DNA of 31,786 nt. Source: a virus. Location of the stretch: positions 1 through 31,786 of IMG/VR virus record IMGVR_UViG_3300006102_000005; one strand, written 5' to 3'. The position numbers and the translations under genes were made by a program. Below are positions 7,189 through 14,478 of the stretch, piece by piece. A model generated the notes under the pieces. The model made no database searches. It was not told the origin of the DNA and saw only the letters and a program-made list of their open reading frames with translations. Each line of letters begins with the position of its first letter. Position 1 is the stretch's first letter.

Positions 7189-7403
7189 CGTGCTGCCCTC
7201 CGTTTCAACGGGCCACCTGGCTTTTGAATTGTGCGCCCGGCTTGCGCATCGAACCACCCGCGCAGTTCCGACATGAAGCGCATAATTTTCGTGAGGTGGT
7301 AACGCACTTCCGAGGGAAGCTCATCCTCCGCCTGAAGCATCGCCATTTGCCCGGCGGCATCGCGGCAGCGCCGGGCGCATTCCTTGATCTTGTCCTGGGT
7401 CAT
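7185..7403 (-). CDS. Unknown small early protein
   Basis: The 72-residue protein starts MTQDKIKECARRCRDAAGQM and ends in a basic tail (KPGGPLKRRAAR). It is the second gene of the leftward operon, and its ATG overlaps the stop of the RHH regulator (ATGA at 7400-7403). Two cysteines near the start (Cys9, Cys13) and a helical pattern are visible, but no family can be named. Location right after the regulator suggests early expression. Confidence 0.6.
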   Translation of the reverse strand: MTQDKIKECARRCRDAAGQMAMLQAEDELPSEVRYHLTKIMRFMSELRGWFDAQAGRTIQKPGGPLKRRAAR

Positions 7404-7579
7404 AGCGCGGGGATGTTGATCTGGCCGCGCTCGATGCGGGGCAGTTCGTTGAGCAGTGCGAAGCGGAACACTGCGGAATTATTCGAGCCCATCGCCTTCG
7501 CGGCGCGCCGCAGGCGGCGGTGCAAATCCGCGTCGATGCGGACCGGGATGGGCGTCGTCTTCGGGCGTTTTTCTTTCAT
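7400..7579 (-). CDS. Ribbon-helix-helix DNA-binding protein, first gene of the leftward operon
   Basis: The 59-residue protein has the Arc/CopG-type layout: a beta strand TTPIPVRID (residues 8-16), helix LHRRLRRAAKAMG, turn SNNS, and helix AVFRFALLNEL. RHH proteins bind short palindromes as dimers, usually to repress their own operon. The ATG at 7579 is chosen because a near-consensus promoter ends only 9 bases upstream, so an ATG further out at 7660 would lie before the promoter. It is divergent from and clearly similar to the RHH protein at 7663, with about 16 identities over 39 residues by eye. The likely role is repression of the early operon and/or of its divergent partner. Confidence 0.82.
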   Translation of the reverse strand: MKEKRPKTTPIPVRIDADLHRRLRRAAKAMGSNNSAVFRFALLNELPRIERGQINIPAL

Positions 7580-7588
7580 CGTTCGCAA

Positions 7589-7607
7589 TGTATAGCTGAG
7601 ATATACA
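7589..7607. promoter_or_regulatory. Putative RHH operator, TGTATA-N7-TATACA
   Basis: A perfect 6-bp inverted repeat with a 7-base spacer covers the -10 region of the leftward promoter. Short, AT-rich dyads of this kind are typical RHH operators. One flank extends to GTATAGC (7590-7596), whose inverted copy GCTATAC occurs at 7646-7652 next to the other start. Confidence 0.65.
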
Positions 7608-7618
7608 AAAGCTGTCAA
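7589..7618 (-). promoter_or_regulatory. Leftward early promoter, near-consensus sigma-70 type
   Basis: On the minus strand a perfect TTGACA (7618-7613) is followed after 18 bases by TATACA (7594-7589). Transcription would start near 7582, only 3-4 bases before the ATG at 7579, so the first mRNA would be almost leaderless. The -10 element overlaps an inverted repeat that is a likely operator. Confidence 0.8.
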
Positions 7619-7645
7619 AGAAAACTTTTGGATTTTTTCAAGGGT

Positions 7646-7653
7646 GCTATACG
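7646..7653 (+). promoter_or_regulatory. Putative rightward -10 and operator half-site (GCTATACG)
   Basis: TATACG at 7648-7653 lies 9 bases before the ATG at 7663 and could serve as a -10 element, again giving a nearly leaderless mRNA. Upstream, TTTTGG (7626-7631) is only a weak -35 match. GCTATAC is the inverted copy of GTATAGC at the opposite promoter, so one regulator could bind both. Confidence 0.5.
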
Positions 7654-7662
7654 ATACCACCG

Positions 7663-7977
7663 ATGGCAGACACCACGCCGATCCCGATTCGCCTCACACG
7701 GACATTCATTTCGCGGATGGACGTTGCGGCGAAGCGCATGGGCACGAACCGCTCGGCGATGATGAAATTTCTCCTCAAGACGTTTCTCGACAAGTTCGAG
7801 CGCGGCGGCTTTTCGGCGCTTCCCCACGATTGGGAAAACATCATGCACGATCTCGACGGGCGCACCTTCGGCCAGCAGGCATCGCTTCGCGCCGCCGAAA
7901 CCCCCGGCGAGTCGCCGCTCGCAAACCTCCCGCGCAAGCCCGTGAAATACAGTTCGCCTCCGAAAAAGAAAAAATGA
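7663..7977 (+). CDS. Ribbon-helix-helix DNA-binding protein, first gene of the rightward operon
   Basis: The 104-residue product begins with an RHH domain: strand TTPIPIRLT (residues 4-12), helix FISRMDVAAKRMG, turn TNRS, helix AMMKFLLKTFLDKF. A C-terminal extension of about 55 residues ends in PPKKKK. The N-terminal domain aligns with the divergent RHH protein at 7579 without gaps, suggesting duplication. It sits first in the rightward set, and its stop overlaps the ATG of the following secreted protein (ATGA). By analogy with Cro/repressor pairs it probably opposes the leftward RHH protein. Which is repressor of lysogeny and which of lysis cannot be told from sequence. Confidence 0.8.
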   Translation: MADTTPIPIRLTRTFISRMDVAAKRMGTNRSAMMKFLLKTFLDKFERGGFSALPHDWENIMHDLDGRTFGQQASLRAAETPGESPLANLPRKPVKYSSPPKKKK

Positions 7978-8786
7978 AAGCAGCATTCATCGCCTTGCTC
8001 GCGTTTGCCACTTCCGCGCTGGCGCTCGACATCAGCATCCCCGGAGATCGCACATACAGGGATTGCACGAACCTCCGAGCGGATAAAGACATCCTTGCAT
8101 TCACCCACGCAGATGGCGCCGCGCGGGTTCCCTATGAAAAACTGCCTTCCGCAATGCAGTCAAAGTTTTTTGATGGAACGAAGATCGCGGGATGGCAGGC
8201 AGAGCGCCGAGCCATGGAGGGGCGAGCAGCCGTGGCGGCGGCAGAGGCCGCGCGCCAGCGTGAGGCTGCGGAAGCGGCAAGACGCGAGCTAATCGCGACT
8301 GCTGCTGCGGAGGCGACAAGGGCGAAGGCGGACGCCGCAGCAGCGGATGCCAAAAAACGCGCGAAGGCCGCGGCGGCAGAAGCAGAGAACCGGCGTCGTC
8401 TCGACAATTATCGCAGCGGCAAATGGGAGCGATTCATTGCAACGATGGTCGGGCCTGCTGAGGGCGGGCAGATCATGCGCAAGCCGGACGGAACCACAAT
8501 TTACGTCGCGAATGACGCTGGCATCGCCCAAGGCGAGCATTTACGAGGGTATTTCGAGCGGGACGGGAACTACGAATACACGGCAGCGGGCGGTGGCGCT
8601 GCACGAGTGAAAAAGTATGTTTACCGCCAGAATGCCAGTCACGACATGGGAGAAGATTTGATTGAGCTGATGAAATTAAAGAACGCGATGATGGCGAGAA
8701 AAATCACCAGAGAAGAGATTGAAAAAATTGCCGATCTGGAGGTGCGCCTGCGCAATGAAGGCGAATCGCCGATTTTGTTGCAATAG
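7974..8786 (+). CDS. Secreted coiled-coil protein, possible host-derived cargo
   Basis: The 270-residue protein has a signal peptide (MKAAFIALLAFATSALA, cleavage probably after residue 17). Residues 18-65 (GDRTYRDCTNLRADKDILAF, then HADGAARVPYEKLP) resemble a small domain I associate with many secreted Verrucomicrobia and Planctomycetes proteins. An Ala-, Arg- and Glu-rich coiled coil follows at about residues 85-140, then a globular C-terminus (GKWERFIATMVGPAEGGQIM). It is not a known structural or lysis protein. It lies between the regulator and the lysis cassette, where phages often carry accessory genes. ATG at 7974 overlaps the regulator stop. A periplasmic or envelope location is inferred from the signal peptide. 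Confidence 0.68.
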   Translation: MKAAFIALLAFATSALALDISIPGDRTYRDCTNLRADKDILAFTHADGAARVPYEKLPSAMQSKFFDGTKIAGWQAERRAMEGRAAVAAAEAARQREAAEAARRELIATAAAEATRAKADAAAADAKKRAKAAAAEAENRRRLDNYRSGKWERFIATMVGPAEGGQIMRKPDGTTIYVANDAGIAQGEHLRGYFERDGNYEYTAAGGGAARVKKYVYRQNASHDMGEDLIELMKLKNAMMARKITREEIEKIADLEVRLRNEGESPILLQ

Positions 8787-8818
8787 CTGCGGACTTGCTG
8801 CCGTAGGCCCTGCCGCTC

Positions 8819-8842
8819 CCCTTCCGCGTCTCCGCGTTTCAC
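8819..8842. repeat. Dispersed GCGTCTCCGCGTTT-type repeat (single arm)
   Basis: The gap 8787-8949 contains CCTTCC GCGTCTCC GCGTTTCACCCC, related to the repeats at 5078 and 23616. The rest of the gap shows no gene. It holds a TTTCCGG direct repeat and the hairpin at 8933. Confidence 0.6.
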
Positions 8843-8932
8843 CCCAAAAATCCCTCCCCGAAAAAAGGTCCAATCTTTCCGGCGTTTCCGGTCTTTCCGA
8901 TGCGGCATCCCGCGGGAAATGAGACGAAAGGC

Positions 8933-8948
8933 GCACTCGCAAGAGTGC
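8933..8948 (+). promoter_or_regulatory. Hairpin abutting the start codon of the spanin-like gene
   Basis: GCACTC and GAGTGC form a perfect 6-bp stem around a GCAA tetraloop, a stable GNRA type. Only one base separates it from the ATG at 8950, and there is no Shine-Dalgarno site, so it could restrain translation of the first lysis gene. It may instead be a chance or dispersed repeat. Confidence 0.5.
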
Positions 8949-8949
8949 C

Positions 8950-9711
8950 ATGCCTTTCCAAACCTCTAAAAATAAATCCGGGCGGTCAAGCTTTCCGTTT
9001 GCGCGCACCGCGGCATCCGCGGCGCTCTCGGCGCTTGCGGCGCTGACGCTCGGCGGCTGCGCGGCGCACAAGGCGCAGCACTTCGACGCGCCGGACGCGG
9101 CCACGCTGCGCGGCAAGCGCGACGAGGCGGCGAACCTCGTGACCTCCGCGCGCACGAAGGCATCCGATGCGGCGGAACAATTCACCGCGGCATCCCCGAA
9201 ACTGCGCGAGGCGACGGACAGCCGGGCGAAGGAGACGGAGATCGTCGCACAGCTCGCGCCGAAGCTGGCGGACCTGCGGATGCGCGTGACCGTGGAATTG
9301 CGGCCCGAGGTGGACGCGGCCATCGCGCAGCTCGACGATTTGAAATCGCAAAGTGCGATCACCGGCGCCGCGCTCGATGAAGGCTGGAAGCGGATCGAGG
9401 CCGGGCGCACGGAACTCGCATCCAGCGTGACCGACCTCCAGGGCGCGCACACGGTGCTCGACGAAATCTCCGGCAAATACGGCCCGGAATACGAGAAAGC
9501 CGTCGCCGCTCTCACGGAAAAGGCAAACCTCGCGGAGCAGGGCTGGCACGACGCGAGCGCGCAGGTCGTCGCGCTGCGCAGCGAATCGCTCATGCACCGC
9601 ATCCTCGGCATCGCGGGCGCGCTCGGCGTGCTGGCCATCGCGATTCTTTATTTCACCGGGCGCATCGGCAAAGCCGCCGCGACCGTCGCCACGGAGGTCG
9701 CCAAATTATGA
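8950..9711 (+). CDS. Lipoprotein with C-terminal membrane helix; candidate unimolecular spanin
   Basis: The 253-residue protein has a lipoprotein signal with lipobox LGGC ending at Cys37, a long helical Ala/Glu/Lys-rich middle (residues 50-215), one hydrophobic segment at about 218-236 (ILGIAGALGVLAIAILYF) and a short basic tail. A lipid anchor at one end and a membrane helix at the other is the layout of unimolecular spanins such as phage T1 gp11, which link outer and inner membranes and fuse them at the end of lysis. It is longer than gp11 and predicted helical. The neighbours support the call: a holin overlaps its stop (ATGA), then an endolysin. The alternative is an unrelated lipoprotein. 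Confidence 0.65.
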   Translation: MPFQTSKNKSGRSSFPFARTAASAALSALAALTLGGCAAHKAQHFDAPDAATLRGKRDEAANLVTSARTKASDAAEQFTAASPKLREATDSRAKETEIVAQLAPKLADLRMRVTVELRPEVDAAIAQLDDLKSQSAITGAALDEGWKRIEAGRTELASSVTDLQGAHTVLDEISGKYGPEYEKAVAALTEKANLAEQGWHDASAQVVALRSESLMHRILGIAGALGVLAIAILYFTGRIGKAAATVATEVAKL

Positions 9712-9968
9712 AGCGCTTCCTCACATGGTTCGCGGAATTCTTCCAGGAGGACAACGGCGGGCTCTCCTCGATGCGGCTCGTGGTGATCTTCGCCTGCCTC
9801 GTGGTCGTGCCCGGCTTCCTCATCGCCTGCCTGTTTTTTCCGGAGGTCCGCAGCCTCGCGAATGGCGTGCTCATGTGGGCCGGCGGGCTCGTCGGCATCA
9901 AGTGCGGGCAGAAATTCGGCGAGAAGCCCTACGTCGCCGGCCCCAACCCTGACACGGATTCCAAATGA
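9708..9968 (+). CDS. Putative holin
   Basis: The 86-residue protein has two hydrophobic segments, at about residues 22-44 (MRLVVIFACLVVVPGFLIAC) and 52-66 (NGVLMWAGGLVGIKCG), and a charged C-terminal tail. The EDNGGLSSMRL stretch before the first helix is like that of small phage holins. Holins form inner-membrane holes that release the endolysin. Gene context is strong: it overlaps both the spanin-like gene and the endolysin gene by ATGA, so all three are translationally coupled. Confidence 0.75.
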   Translation: MKRFLTWFAEFFQEDNGGLSSMRLVVIFACLVVVPGFLIACLFFPEVRSLANGVLMWAGGLVGIKCGQKFGEKPYVAGPNPDTDSK

Positions 9969-10576
9969 GCGGCTTCCTTTTCAACGCCACCAAACGCAGG
10001 GTCCGCGACCGCGGGGCACCGCCGGATGCCTTCCTCGCCGAGCTGCTCGCGTGGGCGAAGGACGCGCCGGAGGAAATCTTCGCGCCGAACACGGACCCGG
10101 AGGACGTGATGGATCGCCTCGCGCCGATCCTCGGCCCGTGGACTTCCCCGCTGCACCGCCGTGCGGCGATGTGCGAGCTGCTCCGCGTGCTCGCGGGATT
10201 CGAGTCCTCGTGGAACTGGAAGGAAGGCGTGGACAAAACGAACGCCACGAGCCAGCGCCTCATCACCGCGCAGGAGACGGGCATCTTTCAGGTGAGCTAC
10301 GATTCGCTGGGGCTCGACCTCGCGGGCAACGACCATTCCGACGATCTCCACCGCTGCGTGCTGCGCCATTGCGACAGCCTGCAGGTGCAAATCTTCATCG
10401 ACCGCATGAAGACGGATCACGTGTTCGCGCTCGAATACGCGGCCCGGCTGCTGCGGAACTCCTTCTATTGGGACGGCCCCATCAAACGGCACGAGATCGA
10501 TTCCAGCCTGAGCCGCGACGCGGTGCAGGAATTCCAGCGGCTCCTCACTACCGGCCAGCAGGTCGGCGCGGCATGA
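9965..10576 (+). CDS. Endolysin, lysozyme/transglycosylase-like
   Basis: The 203-residue protein has the soluble lytic transglycosylase/lysozyme-like signature. A candidate catalytic Glu80 lies in LLRVLAGFESSW, followed by QETGIFQVS at 103-111, where the GIFQ motif normally lines the peptidoglycan-binding groove. It would cut the glycan backbone of the cell wall. No signal peptide is present, consistent with export through the holin. The first 60 residues form a helical N-terminal extension. Its stop overlaps the next ATG. The exact glycosidase family is not certain. Confidence 0.78.
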   Translation: MSGFLFNATKRRVRDRGAPPDAFLAELLAWAKDAPEEIFAPNTDPEDVMDRLAPILGPWTSPLHRRAAMCELLRVLAGFESSWNWKEGVDKTNATSQRLITAQETGIFQVSYDSLGLDLAGNDHSDDLHRCVLRHCDSLQVQIFIDRMKTDHVFALEYAARLLRNSFYWDGPIKRHEIDSSLSRDAVQEFQRLLTTGQQVGAA

Positions 10577-11529
10577 CCATGAAAAAAACACCCCGCACAT
10601 CCAGCGGCGCGAAGACGCGGGCAGGCAAGAGTTGCGGCGGGACGAAAATGATCCCCGCGCAGGCGCGCACCGGCCAAAAGGCAACGCCCCAGGCCCGCGT
10701 GCCATCCACCGCGCCGGCCCGCGTCTCCGCGCTGATGCGCGCACTGTGCCGCGCATCCGCGGCGCGCGCCCGCTTTTACCGGCTCGGCGGTGCGCTCTGC
10801 GCCATCCTTTCCGCAATCCGGTATCCGCTATCCGCCATCGTTTTTTTCGCAGGGGTCACGGCTGCGGCGGAGCTGGGAACTCCACAGGGGCCGCAGCCGT
10901 GCGCTCCCGCTTTGGCTACCGCCGGGATTCGGAAAGTGGATGCGCCCACCGCTATAGAACAGCTCGGAGGCACGTTCGCCCTGCCGCTGCCCTGGCAGCC
11001 GATGCTTGCCGACCTCGACGTGAAGGGGATGACGCTCGGCGGATTCGGACTGCTCGCGGCGCTCATCGGGTATCACTTCGTATTCCGGAGTTACATCCGG
11101 GAGCAGGCGGGCATCACGGAAACTCAGACGACCGAGATCTCCGGTCAGCCCATCCAGGTGCAGAAGGCGGTGAAATTCATCGCGGAGGCGGAGCTGGATG
11201 AACGGCTCGCCGGCTACGTGCGAACGGAGGACCTGCAACAAATGGAGCGCCGGATCTGCACGAAGATGGAGGAGGACTTCCGCGAACTGGACAACAAGCG
11301 GGGCCACAGCATCGGCAACCTCCACGAACATCTCACCGGCACCACGAAGTCACTCACCGAGAAGATCGAGCACGCCAGCGCCCGGCAGCACGATCGCACG
11401 GATGCGCTCGCTCAACAGGTCGGCGTGCTCATCGGCGAAGTGCGCGGGCTCACCGCCAACGTCACCGAGGCCACGCGCACAGCCCAGGCCGCGGCCGTCG
11501 CCGCCGCGCAGGCGGGGAGGAAATCATGA
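10573..11529 (+). CDS. Membrane-anchored coiled-coil protein, unknown
   Basis: The 318-residue frame has three parts: a basic low-complexity N-terminus (residues 1-50), a hydrophobic region at about 70-100, and a second membrane-like segment GFGLLAALIGYHFVFRSYIR near 155-175, followed by a long coiled coil (ELDERLAGYVRTEDLQQMER onward). The C-terminal half looks like a genuine phage protein. The first about 140 codons include a dispersed-repeat-like stretch (TATCCGCTATCCGC) and a 12-bp hairpin, so the true start may be further in, for example near ATG 11029. I start it at 10573 because that ATG overlaps the endolysin stop. Function unknown. Confidence 0.5.
   Translation: MTMKKTPRTSSGAKTRAGKSCGGTKMIPAQARTGQKATPQARVPSTAPARVSALMRALCRASAARARFYRLGGALCAILSAIRYPLSAIVFFAGVTAAAELGTPQGPQPCAPALATAGIRKVDAPTAIEQLGGTFALPLPWQPMLADLDVKGMTLGGFGLLAALIGYHFVFRSYIREQAGITETQTTEISGQPIQVQKAVKFIAEAELDERLAGYVRTEDLQQMERRICTKMEEDFRELDNKRGHSIGNLHEHLTGTTKSLTEKIEHASARQHDRTDALAQQVGVLIGEVRGLTANVTEATRTAQAAAVAAAQAGRKS
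10857..10901. repeat. 12-bp inverted repeat (hairpin) with 21-base loop
   Basis: CACGGCTGCGGC at 10857-10868 pairs perfectly with GCCGCAGCCGTG at 10890-10901. It is inside the coiled-coil gene and just after the TATCCGCTATCCGC stretch, and may mark a small inserted repeat element. Confidence 0.75.
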
Positions 11530-11753
11530 AGCTCGAAAAATTCATCCTCAAGGTGCTCGCGAATGCGGAAGACCGCCGCATGTGCTCCCCCGAGGCGATC
11601 CTCGTCATGCTGCCCGCCGGCATCGTCGCCTCGCTCGGCGACGTGGAGGCCGCGCTGCGCTCGCTGGAGGAAAAGCGCCAGGCATTCGGCACCGCCACGG
11701 ATGACGGGATGCTCTGGAAAATCACCCCGAACGGAAAGGCCCGGCTGGCATGA
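11526..11753 (+). CDS. Small winged-helix-like protein
   Basis: The 75-residue protein starts MKLEKFILKVLANAEDRRMC and ends with MLWKITPNGKARLA. The helix-helix-beta pattern (SPEAILVMLP, LGDVEAALRSLEEKRQAF, then WKITPNGKARL) is typical of small winged-helix domains. It overlaps the upstream gene by ATGA. The DNA-binding assignment is only a fold-level guess. It is the last clear gene before a 386-base gap and the packaging genes. Confidence 0.55.
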   Translation: MKLEKFILKVLANAEDRRMCSPEAILVMLPAGIVASLGDVEAALRSLEEKRQAFGTATDDGMLWKITPNGKARLA

Positions 11754-12139
11754 GTTCCATTGTTTTCATCACGAAGGGCGCGAAGCCATTTACAGGCATA
11801 CCCACAAAGAAAGGGGTGCCAGAGCAACGAACGGCCGTGCGGCCAAGTGACACGCGACGACACCGGTATTCAGCGTCTTCGGACGCGCGGAAATGTTCCT
11901 GCCGAGATTGGAGCTTGGTCGCGCCCAGCAACCGCACCGCCGCGTCGCCGAGTCTGGCACCCCGCGTTTTTTACCCCGAAACCAAAACCGCGCCAGCGCC
12001 CCAAGGTCGTGCCGGAAGCCGTCCGGCCATGACTCCACAGCCGACGCGGGGGGTGAGGGCCTTGAATACCCCTTGCACGGCCTTGAATGACGGCAATCCG
12101 CGCACGCGCGCCGAACTCGACACCCCTTTTTTTCCGTGA
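11754..12139. other. 386-base gap without a convincing gene
   Basis: An open frame of 129 codons starts at 11750 (overlapping the previous stop) and ends at 12139, but its Ser/Pro/Arg/Thr-rich translation looks random, so I do not call it. The gap holds a GCCGGA hairpin (12011-12027) and two copies of GGCCTTGAAT (near 12058 and 12080). On the minus strand a stretch near 11754-11815 reads like a dispersed intergenic repeat. It may contain a promoter for the packaging and head genes, but none is clear. Confidence 0.5.
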
Positions 12140-12844
12140 ATGGAAACCCCAACCCCAAAAGCCGGCCGCAAACCGCACCCGCGTTCATGGATCATGAACC
12201 TGCCCTTCAACGCGGCGGATGCGGAGGAGAAGGGCCTTACGCCGGAATGCACTCAGGAGATCGTCTACCGCATGCTCTGCGAGCCGGGCGCGACGCTCGA
12301 ATCCACCGCCGCGCGCTGCAAATCGGAGTTCTCGGACTTTGGCTGCACGCAGTCGCCGCATGGGCTGGCCAATGCGCTCAGCCTCTGGCGGTTCGAATAC
12401 GAGATGAAGCGCATGTTCCGCAGCCTGGACACGCGGGCCAAAGCCTACGAGGCCCAGCGCAAGGCGGAGAATCCCGACCTCACGCCGGAACAGATCGCCG
12501 CGGACGGACAGCGATTTTTCACCGCGGTGGCCAGCGCTGCGGGCGACGCGAAGACCTTTCAGGATCTGGAGTATCTGCGGCTGGCCAAGGAAACCGCAAA
12601 GGTCAAGGGCGAGCTGGAAACCGCGAAGCTGGAACTGAAGAAAAAGCAGGTATCCCTCAAGGGCACGGAGGTGCAGCTCGCGATCGACAAATTCCAATGG
12701 GACGGCGCGAAGGAGGCGCTCGCGAAACTCAAGGAGCTGAAGTCCATCGCGGCGGACCGTTCGCTGAACGACGATCAGAAAATCGAGCAGGTGCGGCTGC
12801 GGCTGTGGGGCGCGCCGCCGAAGGAAATGGAGGGCAAGGCGTGA
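12140..12844 (+). CDS. Small terminase subunit-like protein
   Basis: The 234-residue protein directly precedes the large terminase and overlaps it as GTGA, the place of Mu gp27. It starts METPTPKAGRKPHPRSWIMN. Residues 35-90 (LTPECTQEIVYRMLCEPGAT onward) look like a helix-turn-helix DNA-recognition domain. The rest, about 90-215, is a long helical region with coiled-coil character (KETAKVKGELETAKLELKKK). This matches the usual small-terminase layout, which binds phage DNA and feeds it to the motor. Sequence similarity to a named family is not obvious, so the call rests mostly on position and architecture. Confidence 0.68.
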   Translation: METPTPKAGRKPHPRSWIMNLPFNAADAEEKGLTPECTQEIVYRMLCEPGATLESTAARCKSEFSDFGCTQSPHGLANALSLWRFEYEMKRMFRSLDTRAKAYEAQRKAENPDLTPEQIAADGQRFFTAVASAAGDAKTFQDLEYLRLAKETAKVKGELETAKLELKKKQVSLKGTEVQLAIDKFQWDGAKEALAKLKELKSIAADRSLNDDQKIEQVRLRLWGAPPKEMEGKA

Positions 12845-14478
12845 GCAAGCTCACCCGCAAAGTCCGCGCCGGCATCGTGCGTGCGAAAGGCACTGCCGCC
12901 GCCGTCGTCGCCGCGGTGGCCATGACGGCCGTGCAGGAGGCTCCGCCGGCCTTTCCTGTCGCGAAGGAGGCCGCACCCGGCGCGATCCACTTCCGCAAAT
13001 ACCAGGAGCCGGTCTTTTGGGATCACACCACGAAGACGCAGATCATCCACTGGTCGCGGCAAATCGGAAAGAGCTACACGCTCGCGGCGTGGGCCGTGGA
13101 ACGGCTGCTGCGCTTCCCCGGCCGGCTTGTCACCGTGCTTTCCAATTCTCGCGACAACGGCGCGGAGTTTGTGCTGAAGGTCGAGGACATCTGCCGATCG
13201 ATGGGTGCCGTCATCGAGGGCATCGAGGCGGAGAGCAACCAGGACGAACTGAACGCGAACCAGACCCTGAGCGAGGATCTCAAGTTCGACGCCATGCGCT
13301 TCGAGGTGAAGATCACCGTGCGCGGCAAGACCGGGCGCATCAAGGTGCTCGCGGCGAATCCCCGCACGGCGCGCGGCTTCTCCGGTGATCTCATCCTGGA
13401 CGAATTCGCCTTCCACGAAAACAGCGCCGCCATCTGGGAGGCCGCGGAACCGATCATCTCCAGCAACCCGGATTACCTCTGCCGCATTTCCAGCACGGGC
13501 AACGGGAAGCGGAACATGTTCTACCAGCTCATCAGCGCCGGCGAGATTCCCTACTACCGCGTGCGCCGCAGCGACGCCTGGGCGATGGGCGAGATCAAGA
13601 TTCACAGCATCGTCAGCGGCAAGGAAATCACGCCCGACGAAGCGCGCCGGCAGGCCGCGGACAAGCGGGCCTACGATCAGAACTACGAGTGCGCGTTCAA
13701 CGACGAGAACGCCGTGCTGCTCACGCAGGAACTCATCAGCGCCGCCGAACGCGCCAACATCCCGATTGATGCCCAGGCGTGGAGTGCGGGCAGCGTGCAG
13801 CGGATGTATCGCGCCGAGGGCGAGCTGTTCGCCGGGCAGGACTTTGCCCGCATCGGCGATCTCAGCGTGTGCGCCGTCTTTGAAAAGATCGGGCGCATCA
13901 AGCGCATCATCGGCCTGCTCATCATGGAAAACATGCGCATCAGCGCGCAGTTTGCCGAGTTTGAAAAAGTGGGGATGCTGCCGAAATTCCGGCGCGCGTG
14001 CTTTGACATGACGGGCAACGGCCTCGGCCTTTTCGAGATGGCGGAGGAGAAATTCGGAACCGCGCGGATCGAAGGCGTGAACTTCTCCAGCACGGAGCCC
14101 GTGACGGATCGCATCCGCAGCGAAGGCCGCAAGGCCCCGACCGCGAAGGTCACGGAGATCATGGCGACGAATCTCGTCGCCGAGTTTGAGGACCGGACGA
14201 TCGAGATCATGCCCGACGCCGCGCTGCGCGACGACCTGCGCAAGCCCGAGAAAATCACCAGCCCTGGCGGACGCGTGAGCATCGCCGCCGCGCGCGACGT
14301 GAAGGATCACGCCGATCGCTTCTGGGCCATCGCGCTGGCGATCCGTGCATCGCTCAAACAGGCGGCACCTTTCGGATTCGATGCGGTCTCCGCCGGCGCG
14401 CGGCTCGGGGATGAGGACGGCTTGGATCGCACCGCCGCGCGCGACCGGAACCTCGGCAGAAAGGCGGTGTCCGCATGA
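12841..14478 (+). CDS. Large terminase subunit, Mu gp28-like
   Basis: The 545-residue product is the DNA-packaging motor and headful nuclease. A Walker A-like SRQIGKS lies at residues 72-78 and Walker B LILDEF at 184-189 (Asp187, Glu188). The C-terminal nuclease half shows acidic candidates Asp334 (FAGQDFARIGD), Asp389 (RACFDMTGNGLG) and Asp489/Asp492 (DVKDHADRFWA), as in the RNase H-like domain of the family. Translation starts at GTG 12841, overlapping the small-terminase stop by GTGA, and the gene ends in an ATGA overlap with the portal. Length fits Mu gp28 (about 550 residues). Confidence 0.9.
   Translation: MSKLTRKVRAGIVRAKGTAAAVVAAVAMTAVQEAPPAFPVAKEAAPGAIHFRKYQEPVFWDHTTKTQIIHWSRQIGKSYTLAAWAVERLLRFPGRLVTVLSNSRDNGAEFVLKVEDICRSMGAVIEGIEAESNQDELNANQTLSEDLKFDAMRFEVKITVRGKTGRIKVLAANPRTARGFSGDLILDEFAFHENSAAIWEAAEPIISSNPDYLCRISSTGNGKRNMFYQLISAGEIPYYRVRRSDAWAMGEIKIHSIVSGKEITPDEARRQAADKRAYDQNYECAFNDENAVLLTQELISAAERANIPIDAQAWSAGSVQRMYRAEGELFAGQDFARIGDLSVCAVFEKIGRIKRIIGLLIMENMRISAQFAEFEKVGMLPKFRRACFDMTGNGLGLFEMAEEKFGTARIEGVNFSSTEPVTDRIRSEGRKAPTAKVTEIMATNLVAEFEDRTIEIMPDAALRDDLRKPEKITSPGGRVSIAAARDVKDHADRFWAIALAIRASLKQAAPFGFDAVSAGARLGDEDGLDRTAARDRNLGRKAVSA

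Noticed and set aside
7660-7662. An upstream start at 7660 for the leftward RHH gene
   Set aside because: It would lie before the near-consensus promoter, and the extra 27 residues do not resemble the RHH family.
11750-12139. 129-codon frame in the gap before the small terminase
   Set aside because: Starts by ATGA overlap, but its translation is Ser/Pro/Arg/Thr-rich and motif-free, and part of the region looks like dispersed repeats.
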